Below, piece after piece: positions 18,038-25,995 of a stretch of 64,000 bases of DNA. The stretch covers positions 434,001 to 498,000 of the forward strand of contig CAWJNF010000008.1 of the NCBI GenBank assembly GCA_963844235.1. Direction: 5' to 3'. Every line of letters begins with the position of its first letter. Positions within the stretch are counted from its first letter, which is position 1. The notes under the pieces are model-generated. The model made no database searches and was not told the DNA's origin. It was given only the letters and a program-made list of their open reading frames with translations. Origin of the DNA: CAWJNF01 sp963844235 (GTDB lineage Bacteria; Actinomycetota; Thermoleophilia; Gaiellales; Gaiellaceae). Position numbers and translations under genes: made by a program.

Positions 18038-18133
18038 GACAAGAGCTGCTCAGCGCTACGCTGTCTTGTAGGGCCACACGTTGGTGAGAAACATCAGCGA
18101 GCAAACGCGAGGCACGACCGGAGGCGAGTCCAC

Positions 18134-18451
18134 GTGCAGAACCAACCTGACCCCGGCACCCCAGTTCACGAGCGGCGATGGCTCGATCGCCTTCGAGCGG
18201 CCTGGAACGAAGTGCGTGCGAGACCCACGGACACGACAAACGCTGACGCGCTCGAGGCCGTAGCAGAGGAGCGCCCGCAGGAGGCGAAGTACCGAATCGA
18301 TACGTTCGCCGCGGACGCGGCCCGCCGTGCAAGCCCGACACCTGCCAAACCGAGAGAAGAAGGCGTTCAGCACAAACGTGGCGAATCCGACAGACCGGGC
18401 GGACGAGCGACCCCCGAAACCGACCGCTTCGACGACGAAGCAGGCCAGTAA
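18134..18451 (+). CDS. Hypothetical charged protein
   Basis: A 105-residue product starting at GTG, rich in Arg, Glu, Asp and Pro, with WLDRLRAAWNEVRARP near residue 16 as its most structured part and a disordered tail. No family was recognised. GAGGCGAG about 10 nt upstream may be a ribosome site. It could be a real small gene or a chance frame. Confidence 0.4.
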   Translation: MQNQPDPGTPVHERRWLDRLRAAWNEVRARPTDTTNADALEAVAEERPQEAKYRIDTFAADAARRASPTPAKPREEGVQHKRGESDRPGGRATPETDRFDDEAGQ

Positions 18452-18848
18452 TCGCTAGCCGAGCGATCGAGGAACGAAGGTCGGAAACGGCCGACTGAAT
18501 CGAGGTGGCTCCATCCCACGGCCGCCGGCGGCACCGATCGAAGAGCACTTCCTGTAGGAAGTCACCGCGGATGGTCCGGATCGTCCTCGAAGGGGTATGG
18601 AGCAAGCCCGACCCGAACCGCCGACTTCCTCCGCGCGGTGCGGGCGTTCCGGCATCTTCGCGTTACCGGCTCACGCCCGTACGCCCGGATGATCGGGCGA
18701 GTGATGCTGGGCGAAGTCCATCGCCCCATCAGAGTGGCTCAGGACACTGCCACCGGGTGTCCACCCTCAATGAGCGTAACGTGGTCGACAGCGCGTGTGT
18801 GACGCCCGTGCCGAGAGTGAGGCGGGACCGTGACCGTTCCAGCCGGGC
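18452..18848. other. Convergent intergenic region with a 16-bp palindrome
   Basis: About 400 bp between a small plus-strand gene and the HD hydrolase on the minus strand. ACTTCCT-GT-AGGAAGT (18547-18562) is a perfect palindrome that could be an operator or half of a hairpin. No gene, tRNA or T-rich terminator is seen. Confidence 0.45.
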
Positions 18849-19433
18849 CTATGACGCGGCCGCCGCGTCGGCGGTGGTGCGCAGGCCCAGGTCCTTTGCG
18901 ATCGGGCGCAAAGCCGTGATCAGGAATGCGATGTGCTCGTCGAGGTCGACGCCGATCAGCTCGGCGCCCTGGTAGACCTCGTCGCGGTGCACACCGGCCG
19001 CGAAGGACGGCTGCTTCAGCTTCTTGCGCACGGACTTGGGCTCGAGGCTATCGATGCCGTCCGGGCGCACGAGGCCGCAGGCGTGGATGAAGCCCGACAG
19101 CTCGTCGCACGCGAACAGCGTCCGCTTGAGCGGAGTGTCGCGTGGCCTCGCGAGGTGCTCGGCGTGGGAGAGCACCGACTCGACGACTTCCTCGGGCCAG
19201 CCCTCCTCGCGGAGAATCGACGCGCCGTCCTGGGGGTGCTGGTCGAGGGTCGGGTGGACCTCGTAGTCGAAGTCGTGGAGGAGCGCCACGGCGCTCCACA
19301 GCTCCTCGTCCTCGCCGAGCTTGTGCCCGTAGGCGCGAACGCCCGCCTCCACGGCGAGAGCGTGCCGCAGGAGGGCCTCACTCTTCGTGTACCGGGTCAG
19401 GGTTGCCCAGGCGTTCTGGCGGGTGACCTCCAT
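18849..19433 (-). CDS. HD-domain phosphohydrolase
   Basis: A 194-residue HD superfamily protein: LRHALAVEAGVRAYG supplies the first His, ALLHDFDYEVHP supplies the HD pair, and VLSHAEHLA plus FACDELSGFI supply the later His and Asp. Such proteins hydrolyse phosphate esters, often nucleotides; the substrate is unknown. The ATG at 19433 (EVTRQNAWATL) gives the usual family start; an upstream ATG at 19484 would add 17 residues that run into the murA promoter. It diverges from murA across 56 bp containing a shared symmetric hexamer. Confidence 0.85.
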   Translation of the reverse strand: MEVTRQNAWATLTRYTKSEALLRHALAVEAGVRAYGHKLGEDEELWSAVALLHDFDYEVHPTLDQHPQDGASILREEGWPEEVVESVLSHAEHLARPRDTPLKRTLFACDELSGFIHACGLVRPDGIDSLEPKSVRKKLKQPSFAAGVHRDEVYQGAELIGVDLDEHIAFLITALRPIAKDLGLRTTADAAAAS

Positions 19434-19442
19434 CGGCTCGGG

Positions 19443-19449
19443 TACGATA
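19443..19449. promoter_or_regulatory. Overlapping divergent -10 elements between HD hydrolase and murA
   Basis: TACGATA contains TACGAT on the plus strand and TATCGT on the minus strand, both TANNNT. They are 10 nt from the HD-hydrolase ATG and about 41 nt from the murA GTG. -35 boxes are weak on both strands. This is prediction only. Confidence 0.4.
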
Positions 19450-19489
19450 GCCCGGCTGCCGTCGCCCCCGCGAGGCACCCGCACCCTTC

Positions 19490-20800
19490 GTGTCCACTAC
19501 TCTCGTCCACCAGAGCCTCGTGGAGTCGTTCGTCATCGAAGGCGGCCATCCGCTCCGTGGACGGGTGCGAGCGGCCGGGAACAAGAACGCGGCGCTGCCG
19601 ATCGTCGCCGCGTGCCTGCTCACCGACGAGCCGGTCACCCTTCGCAACGTGCCTGCGATCCGGGACGTCGACACGATGCTGGAGCTGGCGGCCGACCTCG
19701 GCGCCGAGGTCGAGCGCCTTTCGGCAGGCGAGCTCCGCATCCACGCGGCGGACGACCCGCGTACCGAGCTCGACGAGGAGCTCTGCGGTCGCATCCGCGC
19801 GTCGGTGCTGTTCACCGGCCCGTTGCTCGCCCGCTGCGGCCGCGCGGTCGTTCCCCCACCCGGAGGCGACGTGATCGGGCGCCGCCGCCTCGACACGCAC
19901 ATGAACGCCTTCGAGCGCCTCGGCGCTCGGGTGAACGCAGGTCGGCGTGTGGACGTCAGCGCGGACCGCCTGCAGGGCGCGAACGTGTTCCTCGACGAAG
20001 CCTCGGTAACGGGAACCGAGAACGCCGTCATGGCCGCCGTGCTCGCCCAGGGCGAGACCGTCATCGCGAACGCGGCCAGCGAGCCGCACGTCCAGGATCT
20101 CTGCCGTTTTCTGGTCGCGCTGGGAGCGGATATCGAAGGCATCGGCTCCAACGTCCTGCGGGTGCGCGGCGTCGAGCGTCTGCGGGGCGGCGACTGGCGC
20201 ATCTGTCCCGATCACATCGAGGTCGCGAGCTTCATCGGGCTCGGCGCGGTCACCGAGGGCGAGATCGTCATCGAAGAGGTCGTCCCGGAGCACCTGGCCG
20301 CGATCTGGCCCGGGTTCGAGCGGCTCGGCGTGTCGTACGACATCGAGGGCACGACTGTGCGGGTTCACGGCGGACGGGAGCTGGTCGTTCGCGACGACCT
20401 CGGCTCGCAGATCCCGAAGATCGAGGACGGCCCCTGGCCGGCCTTCCCCGCCGACCTCACGTCCATCGCGCTCGCGGTAGCCACGCAGGCGCGAGGCACG
20501 GTGCTCATCTTCGAGAAGATGTTCGAGAACCGCCTCTTCTTCGTGGACAAGCTCGTGACCATGGGAGCCCGCATCATCCTGTGTGACCCGCACCGCGCAG
20601 TGGTCAGCGGACCAGCCCAGCTGTACGGCGAGCGGATGGAGAGTCCGGACATCCGCGCGGGCATGGCGATGCTGATCGCCGCGCTGTGCGCCGAGGGCCG
20701 CTCCACTATCGGCAACATCGGCCAGATCGACCGCGGCTACGAGCGGATCGACGAGCGCCTGCGCGGCCTCGGCGCTCGGATCGAGCGCGTCGACGCCTGA
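19490..20800 (+). CDS. murA: UDP-N-acetylglucosamine 1-carboxyvinyltransferase MurA
   Basis: A 436-residue EPT-family enzyme of normal length that catalyses the first committed step of peptidoglycan synthesis, adding enolpyruvate from PEP to UDP-GlcNAc. Substrate residues are present: AAGNKNAALPI (Lys32) and RIRASVLFTGPLLAR. In the catalytic loop, the usual PGG-C-AIG is PPPGGDVIG, with Asp127 in place of the fosfomycin-targeted Cys. The same Cys-to-Asp change in mycobacterial and chlamydial MurA gives an active, fosfomycin-insensitive enzyme. The start is GTG. The gene stands alone on this strand. Confidence 0.96.
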   Translation: MSTTLVHQSLVESFVIEGGHPLRGRVRAAGNKNAALPIVAACLLTDEPVTLRNVPAIRDVDTMLELAADLGAEVERLSAGELRIHAADDPRTELDEELCGRIRASVLFTGPLLARCGRAVVPPPGGDVIGRRRLDTHMNAFERLGARVNAGRRVDVSADRLQGANVFLDEASVTGTENAVMAAVLAQGETVIANAASEPHVQDLCRFLVALGADIEGIGSNVLRVRGVERLRGGDWRICPDHIEVASFIGLGAVTEGEIVIEEVVPEHLAAIWPGFERLGVSYDIEGTTVRVHGGRELVVRDDLGSQIPKIEDGPWPAFPADLTSIALAVATQARGTVLIFEKMFENRLFFVDKLVTMGARIILCDPHRAVVSGPAQLYGERMESPDIRAGMAMLIAALCAEGRSTIGNIGQIDRGYERIDERLRGLGARIERVDA

Positions 20801-20902
20801 CGAGTCAGTTCCGTCGTCCGGTTGTTGTCAGCAGGCTCGGCTCCGGGCCGGGCGGATGCAGGAGCTCGGGCATCGCGCCCGGCCCGGGGGTGAGATCACG
20901 AG

Positions 20903-21961
20903 TCAGCGCCGCGCCTCGAGGACGATGTTGAACGGGGACTCGTAGGCGGAGCGGATGGAGCCAAAGCCGGCCTCCTCCAGGACCGCGGTCAGCTGAGCCG
21001 GTCCGGCCTGCGCCCCGAGCGCGAGCCCTACGTCCTCGGATCTCGAGTGAGGGACGCACAGCGTGGTCGAGCCCGTGTAGTAGAGGCGTCCGACCACGCC
21101 GACGTTGTCCGACACGGTGTCCCCCGCGAAGGGCTCGACGATCATCACCGTGCCGTCGTCGGCGAGCTGCTCGAGCGCGTGCTTCGCCGCCCCGACGGGA
21201 TCGCCCAGGTCGTGGAGGCAGTCGAAGAAGCAGATCAGGTCGTAGGGCCCGCCTGCGTACGACTGCGCGTCGGCTCGCTGGAAGTCGACGCGGTCGGACA
21301 CGCCCGCATCCTCGGCGTTCTCGGCGGCCGCCTGGACCGACGCGGCGTGGGTGTCGACACCCACGAAGCGAGAGCGCTCGAAGGCCGACGCCAGGAGCAC
21401 CGTCGAATGCCCGTAGCCGGAGCCGACGTCCGCGACGCGCGCGCCCCGCTCCAGCCTCTCGACGACGCCGTCCAGGGCAGGGAGCCATTCCGGGACGAGC
21501 GACGCGCGGTAGGCGTTGCGGTAGAACGCCCCGATGCCGCAGTAGAGGTGCTCGTCGTGCTCGCCCCAGGGGATACCGGCGCCGGTGCGGAACGCCTCGA
21601 GCGTCCGCTCCTGATCGAACCACATCGAGGCGGGGATCTCGAACGCCGGCGGCATGAAGATCGGGCTGTCCTCGTCCACCAGCACCGGGATGTACTCGGC
21701 CGGTAGCTCGTACGTCTCCGACTCGTCGTGGTAGACGAGGTACCCGGCCGCGACCTGCGAGTTCAGCCACTCGCGTACGTAGCGCTCCTCACACTGAGTC
21801 CGGGCCGCGAGCTCGAACGAGCTCAGGGGGCCTTGGCCGGCGAGCGCCCGGTAGAGGCCGAGCTTGTGCCCGGTGCTCACCATGACGCCGCCGTAGCAGG
21901 CGGCGATCTCACCGAGCACTTGCTCGAAGAACGTCTCTGTCGTTGTCACGTCAACTGCCAT
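20903..21961 (-). CDS. SAM-dependent methyltransferase with N-terminal winged-helix domain
   Basis: A 352-residue protein of the Rv2258c-like type. Residues 30-95 form a winged-helix dimerisation domain (GLYRALAGQGPLSSFELAAR, YVREWLNSQVAAGYL). The Rossmann methyltransferase domain starts near residue 175 with motif I VADVGSGYGHSTVLLA, followed by GVDTHAASVQAA and DLICFFDCLHDLGDP. The substrate is unknown. The ATG at 21961 has a strong GGAGGAC ribosome site, so the longer upstream frame is discarded. It diverges from a GlxA-type regulator, which may control it. Confidence 0.85.
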   Translation of the reverse strand: MAVDVTTTETFFEQVLGEIAACYGGVMVSTGHKLGLYRALAGQGPLSSFELAARTQCEERYVREWLNSQVAAGYLVYHDESETYELPAEYIPVLVDEDSPIFMPPAFEIPASMWFDQERTLEAFRTGAGIPWGEHDEHLYCGIGAFYRNAYRASLVPEWLPALDGVVERLERGARVADVGSGYGHSTVLLASAFERSRFVGVDTHAASVQAAAENAEDAGVSDRVDFQRADAQSYAGGPYDLICFFDCLHDLGDPVGAAKHALEQLADDGTVMIVEPFAGDTVSDNVGVVGRLYYTGSTTLCVPHSRSEDVGLALGAQAGPAQLTAVLEEAGFGSIRSAYESPFNIVLEARR

Positions 21962-22056
21962 CGTGTGTCCTCCGTCGTCTGGATTGCGCTTTCCAGTAAC
22001 GATTCCCGTTGCGACGCGGCGGCGGAAGGGTGAGACTGCCCAGGAAAGGTTCGAAC

Positions 22057-23157
22057 GTGCCATCCACCACCAGAACCACGCGCCGTGAGCCTCTCCGCGT
22101 CTCGTTGCTGGCGCTTCCCGACGCCACGATCGGAAGCCTCACGGGCATGTACGACGCGCTCTCGTGCTTCCCGCTGGTCGGGACGTTCAACGACGCCGTG
22201 CCGGCCGACCCGCCGTTCGTGGTCGAGCTCGTCGCCGCATCGGTCGGCACCGTGGCTACGGCCAGCGGCCTCTCGGTGCCGGTCCACAGGTCGATCGGCG
22301 ACCCCGGCGCCACCGACATCGCGATCGTGCCCTCTCTGCTCGTACCCGACGGCGCCTGGGTGCAGGGCCGTTACCCGGAGCTCGTAGGCTGGCTCCGGCA
22401 GACGCACGAGCAAGGGGCGCTTCTCTGCTCCGCCTGCTCCGGCGTGCTCCTGATCGCCGAGACCGGGCTTCTCGCGGGACGCTCGGCGACCGTGCACCCG
22501 GCCTACGCGCCGACGTTCAGAGAGAACTATCCCGACGTCAGGCTGATGCTCGAGAAGGTCCTGGTCGCGACGGGCGACCGGGAGGAGCTCGTGATGGCGG
22601 GAGCGTCCGCGTCCTGGCACGACCTCGTCTTGTACCTCGTTGCGCGCCACGTCGGCCCGACCGTATCGCAGGCGCTCGCCAAGTTCATGATGCTGCAATG
22701 GCACACGGACGGGCAGGCGCCGTACGTGCCGTTCGACCCGCCGACGGACCACGGCGATGCGATCGTCCTCGAAGCGCAGGAATGGCTGCGGACCGCGTAT
22801 GCCGTCGCCGCGCCGGTGACGGAGCTGGTCGAGCGCTCGGGATTGCCTGAACGGACCTTCAAGCGGCGTTTCGCCAAGGCCACCGGACACTCGCCGATCG
22901 CCTACGTCCAGCACGTTCGCGTCGAGGAGGCGAAACGCCGCCTGGAGCGGACATCGGAGTCGGTCGACGCGGTCAGCTACCTGGTCGGATACGAGGACCC
23001 CGCATCCTTCCGCCGGCTGTTCAAGCGCAACACGGGTGTCACGCCCGCCGCGTACCGGCGCAAGCTCCAGCTCCCGGCCTTCGCGCAAAGCGGGCGGCAT
23101 GACCAAGCGCCGGCGCGCGAGCCGCGCAGGCTCGGTACGAGCTCGGGCGTGACGTGA
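22057..23157 (+). CDS. GlxA-type transcriptional regulator (DJ-1/PfpI plus AraC HTH)
   Basis: A 366-residue regulator. Residues 1-185 form a class I glutamine amidotransferase-like domain with a nucleophile-elbow stretch GALLCSACSGVLLIAETGLL. Residues 245-350 form an AraC-type double helix-turn-helix: VTELVERSGLPERTFKRRFA and VSYLVGYEDPASFRRLFKR. Such proteins usually activate nearby metabolic genes in response to a small ligand. The GTG start has AGGAAAGG upstream. It diverges from the methyltransferase over 95 bp, the likely site of mutual control. Confidence 0.9.
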   Translation: MPSTTRTTRREPLRVSLLALPDATIGSLTGMYDALSCFPLVGTFNDAVPADPPFVVELVAASVGTVATASGLSVPVHRSIGDPGATDIAIVPSLLVPDGAWVQGRYPELVGWLRQTHEQGALLCSACSGVLLIAETGLLAGRSATVHPAYAPTFRENYPDVRLMLEKVLVATGDREELVMAGASASWHDLVLYLVARHVGPTVSQALAKFMMLQWHTDGQAPYVPFDPPTDHGDAIVLEAQEWLRTAYAVAAPVTELVERSGLPERTFKRRFAKATGHSPIAYVQHVRVEEAKRRLERTSESVDAVSYLVGYEDPASFRRLFKRNTGVTPAAYRRKLQLPAFAQSGRHDQAPAREPRRLGTSSGVT

Positions 23158-23193
23158 ACCGTGGTCTGGGTCGGTGGCCGTCGAGCCCGGGCC

Positions 23194-25206
23194 TCAGACG
23201 CGCGACACGGCGACCTCGACGCCGTGTACAGCCGTGCTCTCGCCCATATCGGAGCGCTCGCCCGGGTTGAGCGCGTTCACATTCGCGCCGTCCGGCTCGC
23301 GTCGCGGCCAGCGGCCCTTGTGCGACAGCGCCACGCCAGGGGGAACGTCCCGGGAGACCTCGACGCGAAGCCGTAGCCGGCCTGTCGCGTTCTCGATCAG
23401 CGCGTCGTCGCCGCGCGCGAGGCCCCGTGAGGCGGCGTCGTCGGGGTGGAGCGCGATCGTGGCGGCGCCGAGACGCTTCGCGATCTTCGCGGAGTTCGCG
23501 AAGCTGTCGTTGAGAAGCCACGAGGAGGCGGGCGAGAGCAGCCGTAGCCGGCCGTTCCGCGGTCGCGGATCGGCGAGCGGAAGCGGGATTCGCGGATGGC
23601 CGTGGGACTCGGCGTCGGCCGAGGCGATCTCGATCTTGCCGCTCGAGGTGGGGAAGACGAGGTCGCCGAACTGGACAATCGGGTCGGCCGACAATGGCAC
23701 CCAGCCGCGGAGGGCCAGCTCCTCGAACTCGATTCCCAGGCCGGCGCGGTGCAGGAGCTCGTCGATCACGGCACGGTCGGGCTCGAGCAGCTCTGGCTCG
23801 TCGTAGCCCATTGCCACGGCGAGACGGCGGAAGATCTCGGGGTTCGGGAGCGCCTCGCCGAGCGGCTCCATCGCCTTCACCTGGGCCGAGAGGGCGAGGT
23901 CGAAGTACGGGCAGACGAGGTCGTCGAACTCGAGGAAGCTCGCGGCGGGCAGCACGACGTCCGCGAGATCGGTCGTGTCCGTCGGGAAGAGCTCGCACAC
24001 GACGGTGAAGAGATCGTCGCGGGCGAGCGCGCGCCGGAGGCGGTGCTGTTCGGGGTTGGACGCCGCGATGTTGATGTTCCAGCAGACCAGCGCCTGCGAT
24101 CGGGAGTCGTCCTCGAGTACCTCGCAGAGATCCATGTGACTGACCGAAGGCGGCCCGGCCGCGGCGAGGTGGGCTGCGGTGAGGTAGTCGCCGTCCATGG
24201 GCGCCTGGCCGTTCAGGTAGAGGAATCCGGCGCCGGCCTTGCCGAGGTTGCCGCTCACGGCCGGCAGGAGGGCACAGGCCCGCATGACGTTGCCGCCCGT
24301 GCGCTGGCGCTGGAGACCCTGCCCAAGCCAGAGGAGAGATGGACCCGCTCCGTAGAGCCGCGCCGCCTTCTCGATCAGCGCCGCGGGGACGCCGGTGGTC
24401 TCCTCGCCCCAAGCCGGGGTGCAGGGCTCGAGCGCAGGCTCGAGCTCGTCGAACCCGACCGCGTGCCGCCCGAGCAAGTCCCGGTCGGCGAGCCCGTCGC
24501 GCACGATGACGTGCAGAAACGCGAACGCGAGCGCTGCGTCGCTGCCGGGAAACGGCTGCAGGTGAACGTCGGCGCGCGATGCCGTCCCCGTGCGGACCGG
24601 GTCGACGACGATGACCGTTCCCGGGGCCTCGCCGAGCCAGTGCTCGTCCTGGTGCGGGGCGGAGGCAGACGGGTTCGCGCCCCAGACGACGATGCACGCC
24701 GCATCGCGAGCCGTGCGCGGATCGAAGCCGAGCTCAGAGGTCCCGTAGACGTAGCGGAGCGCGACGTGGCCGGCGTTGTTGCAGATCGTGTCCGGCTCGA
24801 CCTCCGTGGCGCCGAGCCGGTTGAAGAATCGCTGCGGGAAGGCGTACGCGAGCAGACCGAGCGTACCCGTGTAGTGCGTGTTCAGGATGGCCGCGCCGCC
24901 CTGCGCGTCGACGATCCCCTGGAAGCGCCCGGCGACCTCCTCGAGCGCTGCCTCCCACGAGATCGGCGAGAAGCGGCCTTCTCCCTTGCGGCCGGTGCGG
25001 CGGAGCGGCCGCGTGAGGCGAGCCTCGGGGTCGAGCCACTCGCCGTTGTAGCCGAGCGTGCACTTGCGGCAGAGCTTGCCGCGGCTGACCGGGTGGTCAG
25101 GGTCGCCGCGCACGACGAGGCGATCGCCGCGGCGCTCGACGAGGATTCCGCAGCCGTCGTAGCAGTCGCGCGGACAGGTCGTGCGCACGGCGCCGTCGAC
25201 GGCCAT
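23194..25206 (-). CDS. Molybdopterin-dependent oxidoreductase
   Basis: A 670-residue DMSO-reductase superfamily catalytic subunit. Four cysteines (11, 15, 19 and 46; CPRDCYDGCG and KLCRKCTLG) fit an N-terminal 4Fe-4S cluster. Molybdopterin-binding regions include IVVWGANPSASAPHQDEHWL and DLADVVLPAASFLEFDD; a C-terminal cofactor-binding barrel follows residue 560. No twin-arginine signal is present, so it is cytoplasmic. No electron-transfer or membrane subunit is adjacent, so the partner and substrate are unknown. On this strand TAAGAT lies 7 nt before the ATG, suggesting leaderless expression; a longer upstream frame is discarded. Confidence 0.88.
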   Translation of the reverse strand: MAVDGAVRTTCPRDCYDGCGILVERRGDRLVVRGDPDHPVSRGKLCRKCTLGYNGEWLDPEARLTRPLRRTGRKGEGRFSPISWEAALEEVAGRFQGIVDAQGGAAILNTHYTGTLGLLAYAFPQRFFNRLGATEVEPDTICNNAGHVALRYVYGTSELGFDPRTARDAACIVVWGANPSASAPHQDEHWLGEAPGTVIVVDPVRTGTASRADVHLQPFPGSDAALAFAFLHVIVRDGLADRDLLGRHAVGFDELEPALEPCTPAWGEETTGVPAALIEKAARLYGAGPSLLWLGQGLQRQRTGGNVMRACALLPAVSGNLGKAGAGFLYLNGQAPMDGDYLTAAHLAAAGPPSVSHMDLCEVLEDDSRSQALVCWNINIAASNPEQHRLRRALARDDLFTVVCELFPTDTTDLADVVLPAASFLEFDDLVCPYFDLALSAQVKAMEPLGEALPNPEIFRRLAVAMGYDEPELLEPDRAVIDELLHRAGLGIEFEELALRGWVPLSADPIVQFGDLVFPTSSGKIEIASADAESHGHPRIPLPLADPRPRNGRLRLLSPASSWLLNDSFANSAKIAKRLGAATIALHPDDAASRGLARGDDALIENATGRLRLRVEVSRDVPPGVALSHKGRWPRREPDGANVNALNPGERSDMGESTAVHGVEVAVSRV

Positions 25207-25309
25207 GGCCCGGATCTTAGACGGCTGCTGCCGCGACGGGCCAGGCGCCAAGCGCAGCTTTGGGAGGAAGGCGGGGTTGGTCCGGTCGGCTGCTACGGTC
25301 TCGCCTCCC

Positions 25310-25369
25310 ATGGCAGGGACGATCTACGAGCGACTCGGCACTCGGCCGATCGTCAACACGAAGGGCATG
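25310..25369 (+). pseudogene. 5-prime remnant of a SelA-like PLP enzyme gene
   Basis: The first codons read AGTIYERLGTRPIVNTKG, matching the start of the SelA-like PLP-dependent family (typically xVYERLGxRxVINAxGT). After NTKGM the frame becomes arginine/serine-rich and no more homology is seen, and a minus-strand frame occupies the following DNA. TACGGT is 10 nt upstream of the ATG. The head of a gene seems to survive while the rest was deleted. Evidence is one short match, so confidence is moderate. Confidence 0.4.
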
Positions 25370-25428
25370 CGCCGTTCACGTCGGCCAGGCCCGCCGTCCA
25401 TCCGCGCTCTCGCGGCATCTGTCGGCGA

Positions 25429-25779
25429 TCAGTTCGGCGAGGAACGTCTCGTCGCGCTCCGTGCTTGCGGAGTGGCCGATGCCGTGGCGTCCCAGCCGGG
25501 GTCGATGCCGCCGAGCCGCTCGTTGAGCCACGACCACGGCACTCGGCCGGCGAGCAGATCCGCGAAGAGCTTCTCGTTTCTGCGGCGACTGGCCGCCCGG
25601 AGCCCGCGCAGGTGCCGTTCGAGGACGAGCAGTCTGCGGACAGTCTGGTAGCTCGGGTGGCGCACGCCGAGCCGAGCCGAGATCGGCCGCAGCCGCCTCC
25701 ACGCCTCGGCCGACGGCAGTGCCGTCGTTCGCCGCAGCGCGCGGCGGAGTCGCGCGTCGATCGGCCCCCGAAATGCCAT
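25429..25779 (-). CDS. Hypothetical protein with possible DNA-binding helices
   Basis: A 116-residue basic protein. The centre, EAWRRLRPISARLGVRHPSY followed by QTVRRLLVLERHLR, looks like a helix-turn-helix-like segment also found in small proteins of unknown function in related actinobacteria. The C-terminal 25 residues look non-conserved. Copies of dispersed repeat B lie about 100-150 bp upstream, on its 5-prime side. The function is not known. Confidence 0.5.
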   Translation of the reverse strand: MAFRGPIDARLRRALRRTTALPSAEAWRRLRPISARLGVRHPSYQTVRRLLVLERHLRGLRAASRRRNEKLFADLLAGRVPWSWLNERLGGIDPGWDATASATPQARSATRRSSPN

Positions 25780-25870
25780 GCATCAAGCCTCTCATCGTGG
25801 TGCCCGCCCCTCAACCAGTCATTGCGTCGGGAGAGACGCGAAAGCGCGCCATCTTCAGCACGCCGCAACC

Positions 25871-25898
25871 CGGGCTCGTAGCTCAAGCCACGAGCCCG
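25871..25898 (+). repeat. Dispersed palindromic repeat B, copy 1
   Basis: CGGGCTCGTAGCT, CA, then AGCCACGAGCCCG: a 28-nt palindrome with one mismatch. Its 22-nt core recurs at 25924-25945 and 41141-41162. Confidence 0.7.
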
Positions 25899-25923
25899 CC
25901 ACTTCATCCCGAACGTGGCAGCG

Positions 25924-25945
25924 GCTTGCGGCTTGAGCTACAAGC
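25924..25945 (+). repeat. Dispersed palindromic repeat B, copy 2
   Basis: GCTTGCGGCT, TG, then AGCTACAAGC. The outer and inner stem pairs are kept, with one mismatch and one G-T pair. It lies 29 bp after copy 1. Confidence 0.65.
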
Positions 25946-25995
25946 GCGGATCGGCCGCTCGGAGGGCTCGCGGCGGCGTACGCCGGCGGTGCTCG

